NCBI GenBank assembly: GCA_041393775.1
Contig: JAWKJM010000006.1
Location: 193,896 to 257,895, forward strand
Origin: JADKAV01 sp041393775
GTDB taxonomy: Bacteria > Actinomycetota > Actinomycetes > S36-B12 > UBA10799
DNA: 64,000 nucleotides
Direction of reading: 5' to 3'
How positions within the stretch are numbered: the stretch's first letter is position 1; every line of letters starts with the position of its first letter. Below are positions 51,551-59,980 of this stretch, one piece after another. Made by a program: the position numbers and the translations under genes. Below the pieces are notes generated by a model that did no database searches, was not told where the DNA came from, and saw only the letters and a program-made list of their open reading frames with translations.

Positions 51551-53467
51551 ATGCGTACTCCTTTGGTCGCGCTCACGGTGCTGGCGCTTACTGCGACCGT
51601 GTCACCCGCGGTTGCCGACCCGGACCCGTCGCTGCTGTCGCAATCACCGACGGCCACTTCGAGCCAGACGCCCACGGCCACCGAGTCCACGACATCGGCA
51701 AGCCCCACTACCCCGTCCGACAGTCCGTCCGCCACTCCCTCCGGCACCCCCACCCCGGGACCCTACGGGATCCCGATGAAGCAGAACATCCGCGAGGATG
51801 CCTGGTGCCGACTGCTCATCCCGAACCACAAGGGGGACGCGGCCGAGGCGGACTCGATCATGGACGACAACACCGTCGACCTGGGTCAGTACGGCACCTA
51901 CCACCTCACGCGCAACCCGGACTGGAAGCCACAGCGCACCCTGGATTCGTCGGGGAACGACCATGTCAACGGCCTGTATTGGGCCACTCCCCTGCTGTAC
52001 ACGGGTGCGCGCCGCGGCGACGACCGGATGGTCGGGCGATTCTTCGACCTCATCGGGGACTGGCTCGGCAAGCACAAGAAGAAGAAGACGCGGACCTGGT
52101 CGGTGACGCAGCCGATCATTGCCGGGGAACGCCTGTGGACGTTGACGTGCGCCTCGGACATCAGCGACGGCGCCCGGTTCGTCAAAGCCACCCGCAAGGA
52201 GGCCAAGACCCAGCTCAAGGCCTTCCGACTCGGCGGCGGCACGAACAACACGTCGATTCATTCGCAAGGATCGGCCCTGGCCGCCTTCTGCTACCTGGGT
52301 GACACCGCCCGGCGGGACAAGGCAGCCAACAATCTCAACCGGCTCGCCGACTACTTGATCCTCCCGGACGGCAGCGACCGGGAGGGGTCGCCGTGGTATG
52401 CGTACTACACCTTGCGGCTTCTGGAGAATCTTGCGCCGGTCTTCGACCGGTGCGGTGTGTCCTACGACCGGATATACAGCGCGACGAAACGCATGGACCA
52501 TTTCCTGGCGACGGCCGTCGACCCGAACTTCTACCTCGCCATGCGGGGCGACACCCACCGTGCACGACTCGGTCCGAAGTGGTTCGCCCCGGACTCCGAG
52601 GCCCGGTGGGCTGCCACTCAGGGCGCGGAAGGACAACCGCCGTCGAAGTTGTACGAGGTCTTCTCGGGAGGCTACGCCTTCGGTCGTAACAGTTGGACCG
52701 ACGTGGACGGTCACCGTCCGTCGTTCTACTCCGTGCGCGTTTCCAGACCTTACGTGACGGCCCACGTGCACAGCGATCTCGGATCTGTCACCTTCAACAG
52801 CTACGGCTCGGAGTTCGTGGGCGATCCAGGACCCTACCGTTACGACAACTCCGCGATCCGAAACTACATAGTGAGCCGGTCCGGGCACAGCGTGATCAGG
52901 GTCACCGAGAAGAAGCCCAAGAAAAAGAAGAAGTCGAAGAAGTCAGCGGCGGTCCGCGTGCCGACCGCTCAGAGGAAGCGCGTTGCCGCCGATGGTGCAT
53001 ACGACCGGACGTGCGTGCGCGATCGAACGTACGTCGCTGCCAGGATCAAACGGTGCGTGTACTACGACGCCGGGATAGACGCGCTTGTGGTCGTGGACAA
53101 GATCAAAGCCAAGAAGCGGATCAAGATCGACCAGCGCTGGCAGATTCCCAACGGGGTGAAGGTCGCTACCTACAAACGGGGCGCGAAACTGACCGCCGCA
53201 ACCGCTGCCGCCCGCATGCGTTTCACCGGCGGCGGCAAGGTGCGCAAATACCGGCCCAATGGCCGGCGTCCGGATGGATGGTTCACCGCCGGTTACGGCG
53301 AACTCGTGAAGGGGACTGTGGTACAGCGAAGCGCCGTGGTCGCGAAAGGCAGGAAGCGCACTTGGGTCACCGTCGTTGCGGCCGGGAACAGCAGACCCAA
53401 GATCTCAATTGCGAACGGCACAGTCTCGGTGACGCGGGACACCACCACCGGGTTCACTCTGCCGTAG
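51551..53467 (+). CDS. Secreted heparinase II/III-like protein
   Basis: 638 residues. A signal peptide (ends VADPDPS) is followed by a Ser/Thr/Pro linker to about residue 75. Residues about 80-350 look like an alpha/alpha toroid (NGLYWATPLLYTG, NNTSIHSQGSALAAFCYLG, SPWYAYYTLRLLENL). From about 385 a beta-sandwich resembling heparinase II/III follows, with SGGYAFGRNSWTD and TAHVHSDLGSVTFNSYG (His, Asp and Ser near the expected active site). Likely a polysaccharide lyase or a related surface-glycan enzyme; the substrate is unknown. A Lys-rich KKPKKKKKSKK stretch interrupts the C-terminal half. AGGA lies 10 nt upstream. Confidence 0.7.
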   Translation: MRTPLVALTVLALTATVSPAVADPDPSLLSQSPTATSSQTPTATESTTSASPTTPSDSPSATPSGTPTPGPYGIPMKQNIREDAWCRLLIPNHKGDAAEADSIMDDNTVDLGQYGTYHLTRNPDWKPQRTLDSSGNDHVNGLYWATPLLYTGARRGDDRMVGRFFDLIGDWLGKHKKKKTRTWSVTQPIIAGERLWTLTCASDISDGARFVKATRKEAKTQLKAFRLGGGTNNTSIHSQGSALAAFCYLGDTARRDKAANNLNRLADYLILPDGSDREGSPWYAYYTLRLLENLAPVFDRCGVSYDRIYSATKRMDHFLATAVDPNFYLAMRGDTHRARLGPKWFAPDSEARWAATQGAEGQPPSKLYEVFSGGYAFGRNSWTDVDGHRPSFYSVRVSRPYVTAHVHSDLGSVTFNSYGSEFVGDPGPYRYDNSAIRNYIVSRSGHSVIRVTEKKPKKKKKSKKSAAVRVPTAQRKRVAADGAYDRTCVRDRTYVAARIKRCVYYDAGIDALVVVDKIKAKKRIKIDQRWQIPNGVKVATYKRGAKLTAATAAARMRFTGGGKVRKYRPNGRRPDGWFTAGYGELVKGTVVQRSAVVAKGRKRTWVTVVAAGNSRPKISIANGTVSVTRDTTTGFTLP

Positions 53468-53654
53468 GACGAGCGCCTCGACTCGGTGATCTCTGACTGT
53501 TGGAGGAGGCGGGTCCGGACGTTTTCGCATGGCATTTCGTGCTGAACGGGGTGTTGATCGCAGCCTTTCCGCTGAACGACCCGTTCCGTGTGAACGCGAC
53601 GAGCCCGGAGGGCGTGGGCTGACGTCGGACTTGCCCCAGGTTCAGCGCTAGGGT

Positions 53655-53965
53655 TTCGTGTTTCTAACCTCGTGCACGTTCTCTAGTCCGAAAATGGCTG
53701 GGGTACTCGGTAGCGACAGGAGTTGGCCGCGAGGTTAGAGAATGTGCACGAGGTTAGAGAACGCACGTGTGGCTTCACTAACCTCGTGCACGTTCTCTAA
53801 CGCGAGCGATTTCGCCCGGCATTTCCCCGCCTGAACGGGCGGCCCGCCACGGCCCGGGATGACTAACGCGAGCGGTCTCTGCCGGCGTTTGCCCGCCAGA
53901 ACGGGCGGCCGGCCACGGCCACGGACCACTAACGCCAGCGATCTCCGCCCGGGATCCTTCCCGCC
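53655..53965. repeat. Family B composite repeat, copy B4
   Basis: A partial extra arm (TTTCTAACCTCGTGCACGTTCTCTA, 53660-53684) precedes the leader with GTACTCGGTAGCGACAGGAG (53703-53722). Then comes the hairpin (two GAGGTTAGAGAA units to about 53761, 12-nt loop, inverted arm to 53800, one mismatch CTTCACTAAC). Units of 66 bp follow, starting at 53799 and 53865, with a truncated third at 53931. The 606-bp gap between the heparinase-like gene and the convergent sulfotransferase has no gene. Confidence 0.9.
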
Positions 53966-54073
53966 TAACGCGCACCGGCGGCCGGCCCGCGGTAACGGCC
54001 TCCCCGGTCCAGGATCGCTGGACGCATCCCCCAGCGGACCGATTCGAGGCCATTCGACGGGGTTGTCGGACCG

Positions 54074-55159
54074 CTATCTGACGTCTTTGGCAGCCATCGT
54101 GGCCAGACCCATGAGCAATTGGACGGCGACATCGACGGGCACCGTGTTGACTTCCCCGTCAGGCGTCGCCGAGGGCGCTTGCGGAACGACCAGATTCTCA
54201 AGGTCGCCACTGATGTGGACGCCCATCGCCTCGATCTGAGCAGTCATCTCATGGGTACGCGCGTTCACCTGGTCCAGAGCCCAGTCAGGTGTCCGGATCG
54301 AATGCTCGTCGACGCCGGGCGCGCGACCATCCACGAGACCCCACAGCGCCCCGCGCCGGATCCATTGGTGGTACTGCTCCGCGGGCATCGCAAGGTTGCG
54401 TTCAAGCGTCACGAGCCACTGCCGGACCAGTGCCGCCTCCTCGTATGTCAAGGACCGGTTGGTCTTGGTGGTGACCCGTTCCAACGTGCCGGACTCCAGC
54501 CCGAGCAGTCCTTCGGTGTCCCGCAGGATGCGCAAGGGGTCGCCGGAATCCACCACGATCACCGCAACACGATCCGGCCCCACGATCCGCGCCCAGCGCC
54601 CCACGAGGGCCGCATAGTCAAACCTCCGCCAGAACGTCGAGTTCCTGCCCTCTAGCGTCTCCCGCAACCAGGCCTCGTAGGGCTTCACAACCCGCGACTT
54701 CGCATGCCGCAGCGGACCGGGCAAGGGTTTGGGCGCGCCGGACTTCAGCGACTGCTGCCACGAGCTGGGCAGGATCAGCGCCAAAGGCCGCAGCGTGAGC
54801 AGCACCCGGACCACGTCCGGTCCGCCGAGATCATCGACGATCTTGACGGCGAGCTCGGGGCTCGCGTCGGCGAACTGTTCACTGGAAACCATCGCACGGT
54901 CCTTGCGGCGGCCTACCCGCGCCGCGAACCTCTCCCACACCTCCGGTGGGACCGGCGGATCGGAGGGGTGCGCGGTCGTGGCGATCCCCAGAGCCGAGCA
55001 TGAGGGCGTCCAATGGGAGAACTTCTTGCCCGGGTACAGGACACCCTGCCGCTTCATCGACGGTCGAGCCGCCGCCATCGACTGCTGCAGGGCGGTGGTA
55101 CCGGTCTTCGGTGGCCCGATGTGGACGAGCACTTCTCCGGACCGGAGGAAAGGACTCAC
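54074..55159 (-). CDS. Sulfotransferase-like protein
   Basis: 361 residues. The PAPS 5'-phosphosulfate loop HIGPPKTGTTALQ lies near residue 13, and LRPLALILPSSWQQSLKSG near residue 125 resembles the 3'-phosphate site. Proteins of this kind transfer sulfate from PAPS to carbohydrate or lipid acceptors; the acceptor is unknown. The GTG at 55159 overlaps the stop of the upstream gene as GTGA, so it is preferred over the longer in-frame start at 55186. Confidence 0.78.
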   Translation of the reverse strand: MSPFLRSGEVLVHIGPPKTGTTALQQSMAAARPSMKRQGVLYPGKKFSHWTPSCSALGIATTAHPSDPPVPPEVWERFAARVGRRKDRAMVSSEQFADASPELAVKIVDDLGGPDVVRVLLTLRPLALILPSSWQQSLKSGAPKPLPGPLRHAKSRVVKPYEAWLRETLEGRNSTFWRRFDYAALVGRWARIVGPDRVAVIVVDSGDPLRILRDTEGLLGLESGTLERVTTKTNRSLTYEEAALVRQWLVTLERNLAMPAEQYHQWIRRGALWGLVDGRAPGVDEHSIRTPDWALDQVNARTHEMTAQIEAMGVHISGDLENLVVPQAPSATPDGEVNTVPVDVAVQLLMGLATMAAKDVR

Positions 55160-55614
55160 CCGGAAACCGGCCGCAACGGGAAACATACCTTCGTGCGGGG
55201 CTCAGGGACTTCCGGGCCATCCAAGTAGCTCTCCCACGGGTCTGCGGCGATGGCCCGTCCGTTGGCAGTGATCCATTCGATCACTGCATGGAAGGCATCC
55301 GGCAAATCGTCATAGGAGCCAACGTGCACGGTTGTCGCACAGTCCGCCTCCGGCAACTCGCCGCCCTCGACCCGACCCGTGGCTGCCATCCCCGCCGTCA
55401 CTGGGACACCAGCCATCACCTCAAAGGCATCGCCGTCATCGCGGTACCTCGCGAACGGTGGCCCCTCTGGCCCCAGGCCCTGCTCTCCTAGGACCTCGAA
55501 CAGTTCCGCGTACGCCACGCCGAGGAATGCCGGGATCGCTTCCCGGGTGACGCGCGAGCGGATGATCGCTGCGTCCTGGCGGGCTTGGTGCTCGACACTG
55601 ACCTCGTACGTCAT
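55156..55614 (-). CDS. GyrI-like / AraC effector-binding-domain protein
   Basis: 152 residues forming a single SHS2-type (GyrI-like) domain: MTYEVSVEHQARQDAAIIRS at the N-terminus, RYRDDGDAFEVMAGVPVT in the middle and SYDDLPDAFHAVIEWI near the end. Such domains bind small hydrophobic molecules as parts of regulators or as stand-alone proteins. No DNA-binding domain is attached. Coupled by GTGA overlap to the sulfotransferase gene. Confidence 0.8.
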   Translation of the reverse strand: MTYEVSVEHQARQDAAIIRSRVTREAIPAFLGVAYAELFEVLGEQGLGPEGPPFARYRDDGDAFEVMAGVPVTAGMAATGRVEGGELPEADCATTVHVGSYDDLPDAFHAVIEWITANGRAIAADPWESYLDGPEVPEPRTKVCFPLRPVSG

Positions 55615-55687
55615 GGGTACCACTCTGCCAGTCGCAAGCCCGTGCAGGGCGCGCACCTCCACGAGGCCGGTGCAGCGAACTCATCTA

Positions 55688-56080
55688 CTACTCGGGCTGA
55701 ACAGATACCGCGATCGGCCGGACCCGGATGGTGGCCTCGCGGGCACGCGAACCGATCATGGGCGAGAGATAGGGGCTGTTCGCGTACTTGGCCCGATAGG
55801 CCTCGTCGATGCGGTCGTTGATCGGTCCGCGCACCGGCTCGAATTCAACCGGGTGCACTGTTCCCCCTGTCGCGATGCGCCCGTTCGGTTGGGCCAGGGC
55901 GGCCTGGTACCAACTCGAGTTGACGCCGTTGTAGGCCCGGACGTACAACTCCCCCTCGACGGCCACCGACCAGATCCACGTCGGGGTTCCGTATGTGACC
56001 CCGTCGGGACGAAGCGGCGAGATGTGCAGATCGTCTGCACTGGCGATGACAAGCAGTTGCTCCGTCGGCCAAGTCGTCAC
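55688..56080 (-). CDS. DUF2255 protein
   Basis: 130 residues. Matches DUF2255: SADDLHISPLRPDGVTYGTPTWIWSVAVEGELYVRAYNG-type core and EAYRAKYANSPYLSPMIG. The family has a beta-barrel fold related to flavin-binding proteins and is often encoded beside oxidoreductases, as here. GTG start overlapping the aldo/keto reductase stop by 4 bp. Confidence 0.85.
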   Translation of the reverse strand: MTTWPTEQLLVIASADDLHISPLRPDGVTYGTPTWIWSVAVEGELYVRAYNGVNSSWYQAALAQPNGRIATGGTVHPVEFEPVRGPINDRIDEAYRAKYANSPYLSPMIGSRAREATIRVRPIAVSVQPE

Positions 56081-56940
56081 AGTTTGCCGCCGAACACAGG
56101 CATGATGCTGGCGTCGCCGTAGTCCTCAATCTTGTCGGTTTTCTTCAGGGACTCCATGTCCTGGTCGGAGATCACGAAGTCGACCTCGGCGTTGTTGCGC
56201 ATGTGCTCGGGGTTGACGGTCTTGGGCAGCGGCAAGAGATCGAGTTGCAGGGTGTACCGGATCGACAACTGCGCGATCGTGACTGAGTACTTCTCGGCCA
56301 TGGCGGCGACTTCCCGGTTCTTGAGGAGTTCGCCGTGCGCCACAGGTGAGTAGGCTTCCACGAGGATGCCTTGCTGCTGGGTGTGCTCGATGAGGTCGAA
56401 CGGCGTGTTGCTGATGTGGGCCAGGATCTGGTTGACCATCGGCTTGACGCTGCAGTCCTGCAGGATGTTGTCGAGGTCCTCGCGCTCGAAATTCGAAACG
56501 CCGATTGCGCGGAGCTTGCCCGCCTCGTACGCCTCCTCCAGCGCGCGCCAGACCTCACGGTTCTCAGCCAAGTAGCGGTTGGGGTCGTGGTACTCCATCC
56601 ACGGCTTCGGGCTGTGGATGATCATCAGGTCGATGTAGTCGAGTTTCAGCGCCTTCAGCGAAGCATCGACTCCGTCGGCGGCACCCTGGTAGGACTTGGC
56701 CTCGGCTGCGAGCTTGGTCGTGACGAAGACGTCCTGACGTGCCAGTCCGGCCTTCTTGATGCCCTCGCCGACCCCGCGCTCGTTCATGTACGCCTGGGCG
56801 GTGTCGATGTGACGGTAACCGACCTCGACAGCATCCTGGACTGCGCCCACCACGGCGGCATCGTCAATCATCCAGGTGCCAAGGCCGATCTTGGGGATCT
56901 CCACTCCGTTGGCCAAGGTGTAGTTCTCGTTCAGAATCAT
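56077..56940 (-). CDS. Aldo/keto reductase (paralogue 1)
   Basis: 287 residues, NADPH-dependent reductase of carbonyl compounds (2,5-diketo-D-gluconate reductase-like). Catalytic tetrad: Asp and Tyr in GYRHIDTAQAY, Lys in FVTTKLA, His in MIIHSPKPW. SNFEREDLDNIL and the NADPH-binding PKTVNPEHMRNN are conserved. A close paralogue lies 0.6 kb upstream, with long stretches of near-identical DNA. In a TetR-flanked operon. Confidence 0.93.
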   Translation of the reverse strand: MILNENYTLANGVEIPKIGLGTWMIDDAAVVGAVQDAVEVGYRHIDTAQAYMNERGVGEGIKKAGLARQDVFVTTKLAAEAKSYQGAADGVDASLKALKLDYIDLMIIHSPKPWMEYHDPNRYLAENREVWRALEEAYEAGKLRAIGVSNFEREDLDNILQDCSVKPMVNQILAHISNTPFDLIEHTQQQGILVEAYSPVAHGELLKNREVAAMAEKYSVTIAQLSIRYTLQLDLLPLPKTVNPEHMRNNAEVDFVISDQDMESLKKTDKIEDYGDASIMPVFGGKL

Positions 56941-56999
56941 TGGTACTCCTCGTTGAATCGGGTCGGCCGGCAGGTGTTCTTGCCCACCGGGTTGTCGGG

Positions 57000-57572
57000 T
57001 TAGGGGGTTCGGTCCATGGACAGGGTCACCTTCACGTCACCGGGTCCAAGCGCGTCCTTCAGCTCGCCAGCAGTCACATCCTCGATGCGCCCGAGTCTGG
57101 TGAAGTTCCAGGAATTCGGTGCGTAGTAGATGACCAGGGCGTCGCCCTGGTACAGGATCAGGTCCCCGGGCTTCGTGGTGATCTGCTCGTCATTCCTCGG
57201 AAGATCCGTCCCCAATGGGCCGACCTTCTCCATCCCCTCGTAATCATGCATGTCGATCGTGAGGGGACCGTCCGCGAGCAACTCCTTCAGCGCCTCCACG
57301 GAGGAGTTGTCCGTCAGGGTCGCTGTCCACACGGTGTCGCCGACCGCCAGGTTCAGGGTATTGTCCTGCACGTCGTTCTCTCCTTTGTCATCCGTGGTCC
57401 GGGTGGTGATCACAGCCCCGGGAGTCGGGCTGGCAGTGTTCGCTGTGGACGGCGCAGTCTCGTCGACTCCACTGTTTGCCTCGCTCCCGGCCGAGCAGGC
57501 GGCCAGTGACGCCAGGACCGCCGACGCAGGCACGACGGCCCACATCCTTCTCAAGAGGGACAACGGCTTCAT
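57000..57572 (-). CDS. Lipoprotein with cyclophilin-like domain
   Basis: 190 residues. Lipobox LASLAAC near residue 27 predicts a membrane-anchored lipoprotein. After a Ser/Thr/Pro linker, residues about 70-190 match the bacterial cyclophilin_like family: LNLAVGDTVWTATLTDNSS, DYEGMEKVGPLG, QITTKPGDLILYQGDALVIYYAPNSWNFTRLGRI. These proteins are often encoded with aldo/keto reductases and cupins; their role is unclear and they lack prolyl isomerase residues. The ATG overlaps the upstream reductase stop (ATGA). Confidence 0.85.
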   Translation of the reverse strand: MKPLSLLRRMWAVVPASAVLASLAACSAGSEANSGVDETAPSTANTASPTPGAVITTRTTDDKGENDVQDNTLNLAVGDTVWTATLTDNSSVEALKELLADGPLTIDMHDYEGMEKVGPLGTDLPRNDEQITTKPGDLILYQGDALVIYYAPNSWNFTRLGRIEDVTAGELKDALGPGDVKVTLSMDRTP

Positions 57573-58483
57573 CCCCACCTTCGAAGAGACCGCCAAGCCA
57601 TCTTGGCCATGCTGCTCAGATTCAACTCGCCGCCGTAGACGGGCATCATGCTGGCGTCGCCGTAGTCCTCAATCTTGTCGATGTTCTTCAGGGACTCCAT
57701 GTCCTGGTCGGAGATCACGAAGTCGACCTCGGCGTTGTTGCGCATGTGCTCGGGATTCGTGGTCTTGGGCAGCGGCAGAAGGCCGAGTTGCAGGGTGTAC
57801 CGGATCGACAACTGCGCGATCGTGACCCCGTACTTCTCAGCCATGGCGGCGACCTCGTCGTTCTTCAGCAACTGCCCGTGGGCGACCGGCGAGTACGCCT
57901 CAACGAGGAGGCCCTGCTGCTGGGTGTGCTCGATGAGGTCGAACGGCGTGTTGCTGATGTGGGCCAGGATCTGGTTGACCATCGGCTTGATGTCGCAGGC
58001 TTTCAGGATGTTGTCGAGGTCCTCGCGCTCGAAATTCGAAACGCCGATTGCGCGGAGCTTCCCGGCCTGGTACGCCCCTTCGAGGGCCCGCCAAGCCTCA
58101 CGATTTCCCTCGAAGTAATGGTCATCGCCGTGGAACCTCCTCCAAGGCTTGGGGCTGTGGATGATCATCAGGTCGATGTAGTCCAGTTGCAGCGCCTTCA
58201 GTGAAGCATCGACTCCTTCGGCGGCGCTCCGGAAGGACTTGGCCTCGGCCGCGAGCTTGGTCGTGACGAAGACATCCTCGCGTGCCAGTCCGGTTCGCTT
58301 GATGCCCTCTCCGACGCCCTTCTCATTCCGATACGCATGGGCGGTGTCGATGTGGCGGTAGCCGATGTCGATCGCGGACCGGATGGCCGACACCGCATCG
58401 CCGTTGCTGACCATCCACGTCCCGAGGCCCAGCTTGGGTATCTCGACACCGTTGGACAGGACGTAATGCTCGTCCAGGATCAT
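57569..58483 (-). CDS. Aldo/keto reductase (paralogue 2)
   Basis: 304 residues, very similar to the reductase at 56077-56940 throughout the barrel, with the same tetrad (RHIDTAHAY, FVTTKLA, MIIHSPKPW). It carries an extra C-terminal tail of about 18 residues (NLSSMAKMAWRSLRRWG). GGGAGGACACC lies just before the ATG. The paralogues flank the lipoprotein gene, so the operon contains a duplicated unit. Confidence 0.93.
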   Translation of the reverse strand: MILDEHYVLSNGVEIPKLGLGTWMVSNGDAVSAIRSAIDIGYRHIDTAHAYRNEKGVGEGIKRTGLAREDVFVTTKLAAEAKSFRSAAEGVDASLKALQLDYIDLMIIHSPKPWRRFHGDDHYFEGNREAWRALEGAYQAGKLRAIGVSNFEREDLDNILKACDIKPMVNQILAHISNTPFDLIEHTQQQGLLVEAYSPVAHGQLLKNDEVAAMAEKYGVTIAQLSIRYTLQLGLLPLPKTTNPEHMRNNAEVDFVISDQDMESLKNIDKIEDYGDASMMPVYGGELNLSSMAKMAWRSLRRWG

Positions 58484-58508
58484 AGGTGTCCTCCCTGCCC
58501 GGGTCCGG

Positions 58509-58904
58509 TCACGCGCCGTAGTCCTCGTCGGTGACATGCTCGAGCCAGGTCGCCATCTGGCCGTTCTCGTCGGCCTCCTGGATAGCAATGTGGGACATGC
58601 AGCGCGTGGCCGTCGCCCCGTGCCAGTGCTCTTCGCCAGGTTCGATGAATACGACGTCGCCGGGGCGGATCTCATGGACTTCGCCTCCCCTGGTCCCGAC
58701 CAGGCCGATGCCGTCGGTGACGTACAGGGTTTGGCCCTTGGGGTGAGTGTGCCAGGCGGTCCGGGCGCCCGGGGTGAAGCGCACATGGGCGCGGCCCACC
58801 GTTGCCTGGTCCTGGGGTTCGCCGATGCCATCGATGAACACCGATCCGGTGAACCACGCCTCGGGGCCCGGGAGACTCATCCCCCCGCTGGGAGTGAACT
58901 TCAT
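58509..58904 (-). CDS. Cupin-domain protein
   Basis: 131 residues. The two cupin motifs are GARTAWHTHPKGQTLYVTDG (His-x-His near residue 52) and PGDVVFIEPGEEHWHGA. Resembles small cupins such as TM1287 and (R)-mandelonitrile lyase-like proteins, and probably binds a metal and small substrate. First gene after the divergent TetR regulator, so likely its main target. Confidence 0.88.
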   Translation of the reverse strand: MKFTPSGGMSLPGPEAWFTGSVFIDGIGEPQDQATVGRAHVRFTPGARTAWHTHPKGQTLYVTDGIGLVGTRGGEVHEIRPGDVVFIEPGEEHWHGATATRCMSHIAIQEADENGQMATWLEHVTDEDYGA

Positions 58905-59017
58905 TGCTCCATTCCTTCCTCATTCGACGCCCGCACGCTCGTTCAGGGCACTGCTCTGCGGCAATCGTGGATGGCCACAAGCGGACAATTGATATCCGGT
59001 TGACTTCAACAGTAGCA

Positions 59018-59046
59018 CATAAACGGATATATGCAATCCACTTATG
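59018..59046. promoter_or_regulatory. Operator-like inverted repeat in the TetR/cupin intergenic region
   Basis: CATAAACGGAT and ATCCACTTATG form an imperfect 11-bp inverted repeat around a 7-bp centre, 16 bp before the TetR start. A further inverted pair, ATATCCG (58992-58998) and CGGATAT (59024-59030), overlaps it. The position between divergent regulator and operon suits autoregulated repression. Confidence 0.5.
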
Positions 59047-59061
59047 GACTAGAGTGACCCT

Positions 59062-59727
59062 ATGGCTGACCAAGAACCAGTCCGTCCACTGCGCCGCGAC
59101 GCCGCGGCCAACCGCGAGCGTCTCCTCGACGCGGCCAGTGAGCTATTCGCCGCGCGCGGACTGTCAGTGACCCTCAACGACATAGCGCATCACGCTGGAG
59201 TGGGCGTCGGGACCGCGTACCGGCGCTTCAACAACAAGGGGGAGATCATCGACGCCTTGTTCGAGCAGCAACTCCAACAGGTCGCCGCGGTGGCGCAGGA
59301 CGCTCTTGCCGACCCCGACGCGTGGAACGGGCTGGTGACCTTTCTGCAGAAGGCCCTTGATATGCAGTTCGGCGACCGGGGTTTGAACCAGATCATGAAC
59401 AACCCTGCCCTCGGGGACGTGAGGGTCGCAGACGCCCGCGACCGGATCGCCCCGTTGATCGAGGCCATTGTCGAACGAGCACGGCAGCAGGGCCGGGTGC
59501 GCCCCGATCTGGACCAGAGCGACCTGATCTTCGTCATGGTCGGCCTGTCAGCCATCATGGACAGCACACGCACGATCGCGCCGGATCTGTACCGGCGCTA
59601 CCTGACCATGTTCCTCGATGGCATCCGCGCGGACACGACACGTCTGAGTCCGCTGCCGATTCGGGCGCTGACCGCTGACGAGACGCACACCGCCATGACC
59701 CAGCCGCGTCGACAGGGTCAAGGCTGA
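59062..59727 (+). CDS. TetR-family transcriptional regulator
   Basis: 221 residues. The N-terminal HTH runs from about residue 17 (RERLLDAASELFAARGLSVTLNDIAHHAGVGVGTAYRRFNNKGE), followed by an all-helical ligand-binding domain with FLQKALDMQFGDRGLNQIM. Divergent from the cupin-aldo/keto reductase operon with a palindromic site between them, so it probably represses that operon and itself until a ligand binds. Confidence 0.92.
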   Translation: MADQEPVRPLRRDAAANRERLLDAASELFAARGLSVTLNDIAHHAGVGVGTAYRRFNNKGEIIDALFEQQLQQVAAVAQDALADPDAWNGLVTFLQKALDMQFGDRGLNQIMNNPALGDVRVADARDRIAPLIEAIVERARQQGRVRPDLDQSDLIFVMVGLSAIMDSTRTIAPDLYRRYLTMFLDGIRADTTRLSPLPIRALTADETHTAMTQPRRQGQG

Positions 59728-59796
59728 AGGGAGTTGCGAACGGAGGGACCTTGGTCTCGACGAGGGCGGGCGTCAGCACCAAGACTCGCCAGCACC

Positions 59797-59849
59797 TGAG
59801 CCTGTGAAGGCCCCCGACCACACACGTGGCGGAGGCCTTCACAGGCTCA
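59797..59849. terminator. Perfect 16-bp inverted repeat after the TetR gene
   Basis: TGAGCCTGTGAAGGCC (59797-59812) and GGCCTTCACAGGCTCA (59834-59849) are fully complementary, with a 21-nt loop that contains a shorter CCAC...GTGG stem. No T-run. Likely terminator between the TetR gene and the convergent hypothetical gene. Confidence 0.6.
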
Positions 59850-59980
59850 CCGGCAATCCTCTTTCCGTTCTCGCTCGTCACTGGATCAGCGAGTCGGCGT
59901 CCGTCGGCTCTCCGGCTCGCCGTCACTGCGTCTCAGCTGCAGAATGACTTCCTAATGAGAGTTCCTAATTGGGGGCCGCT

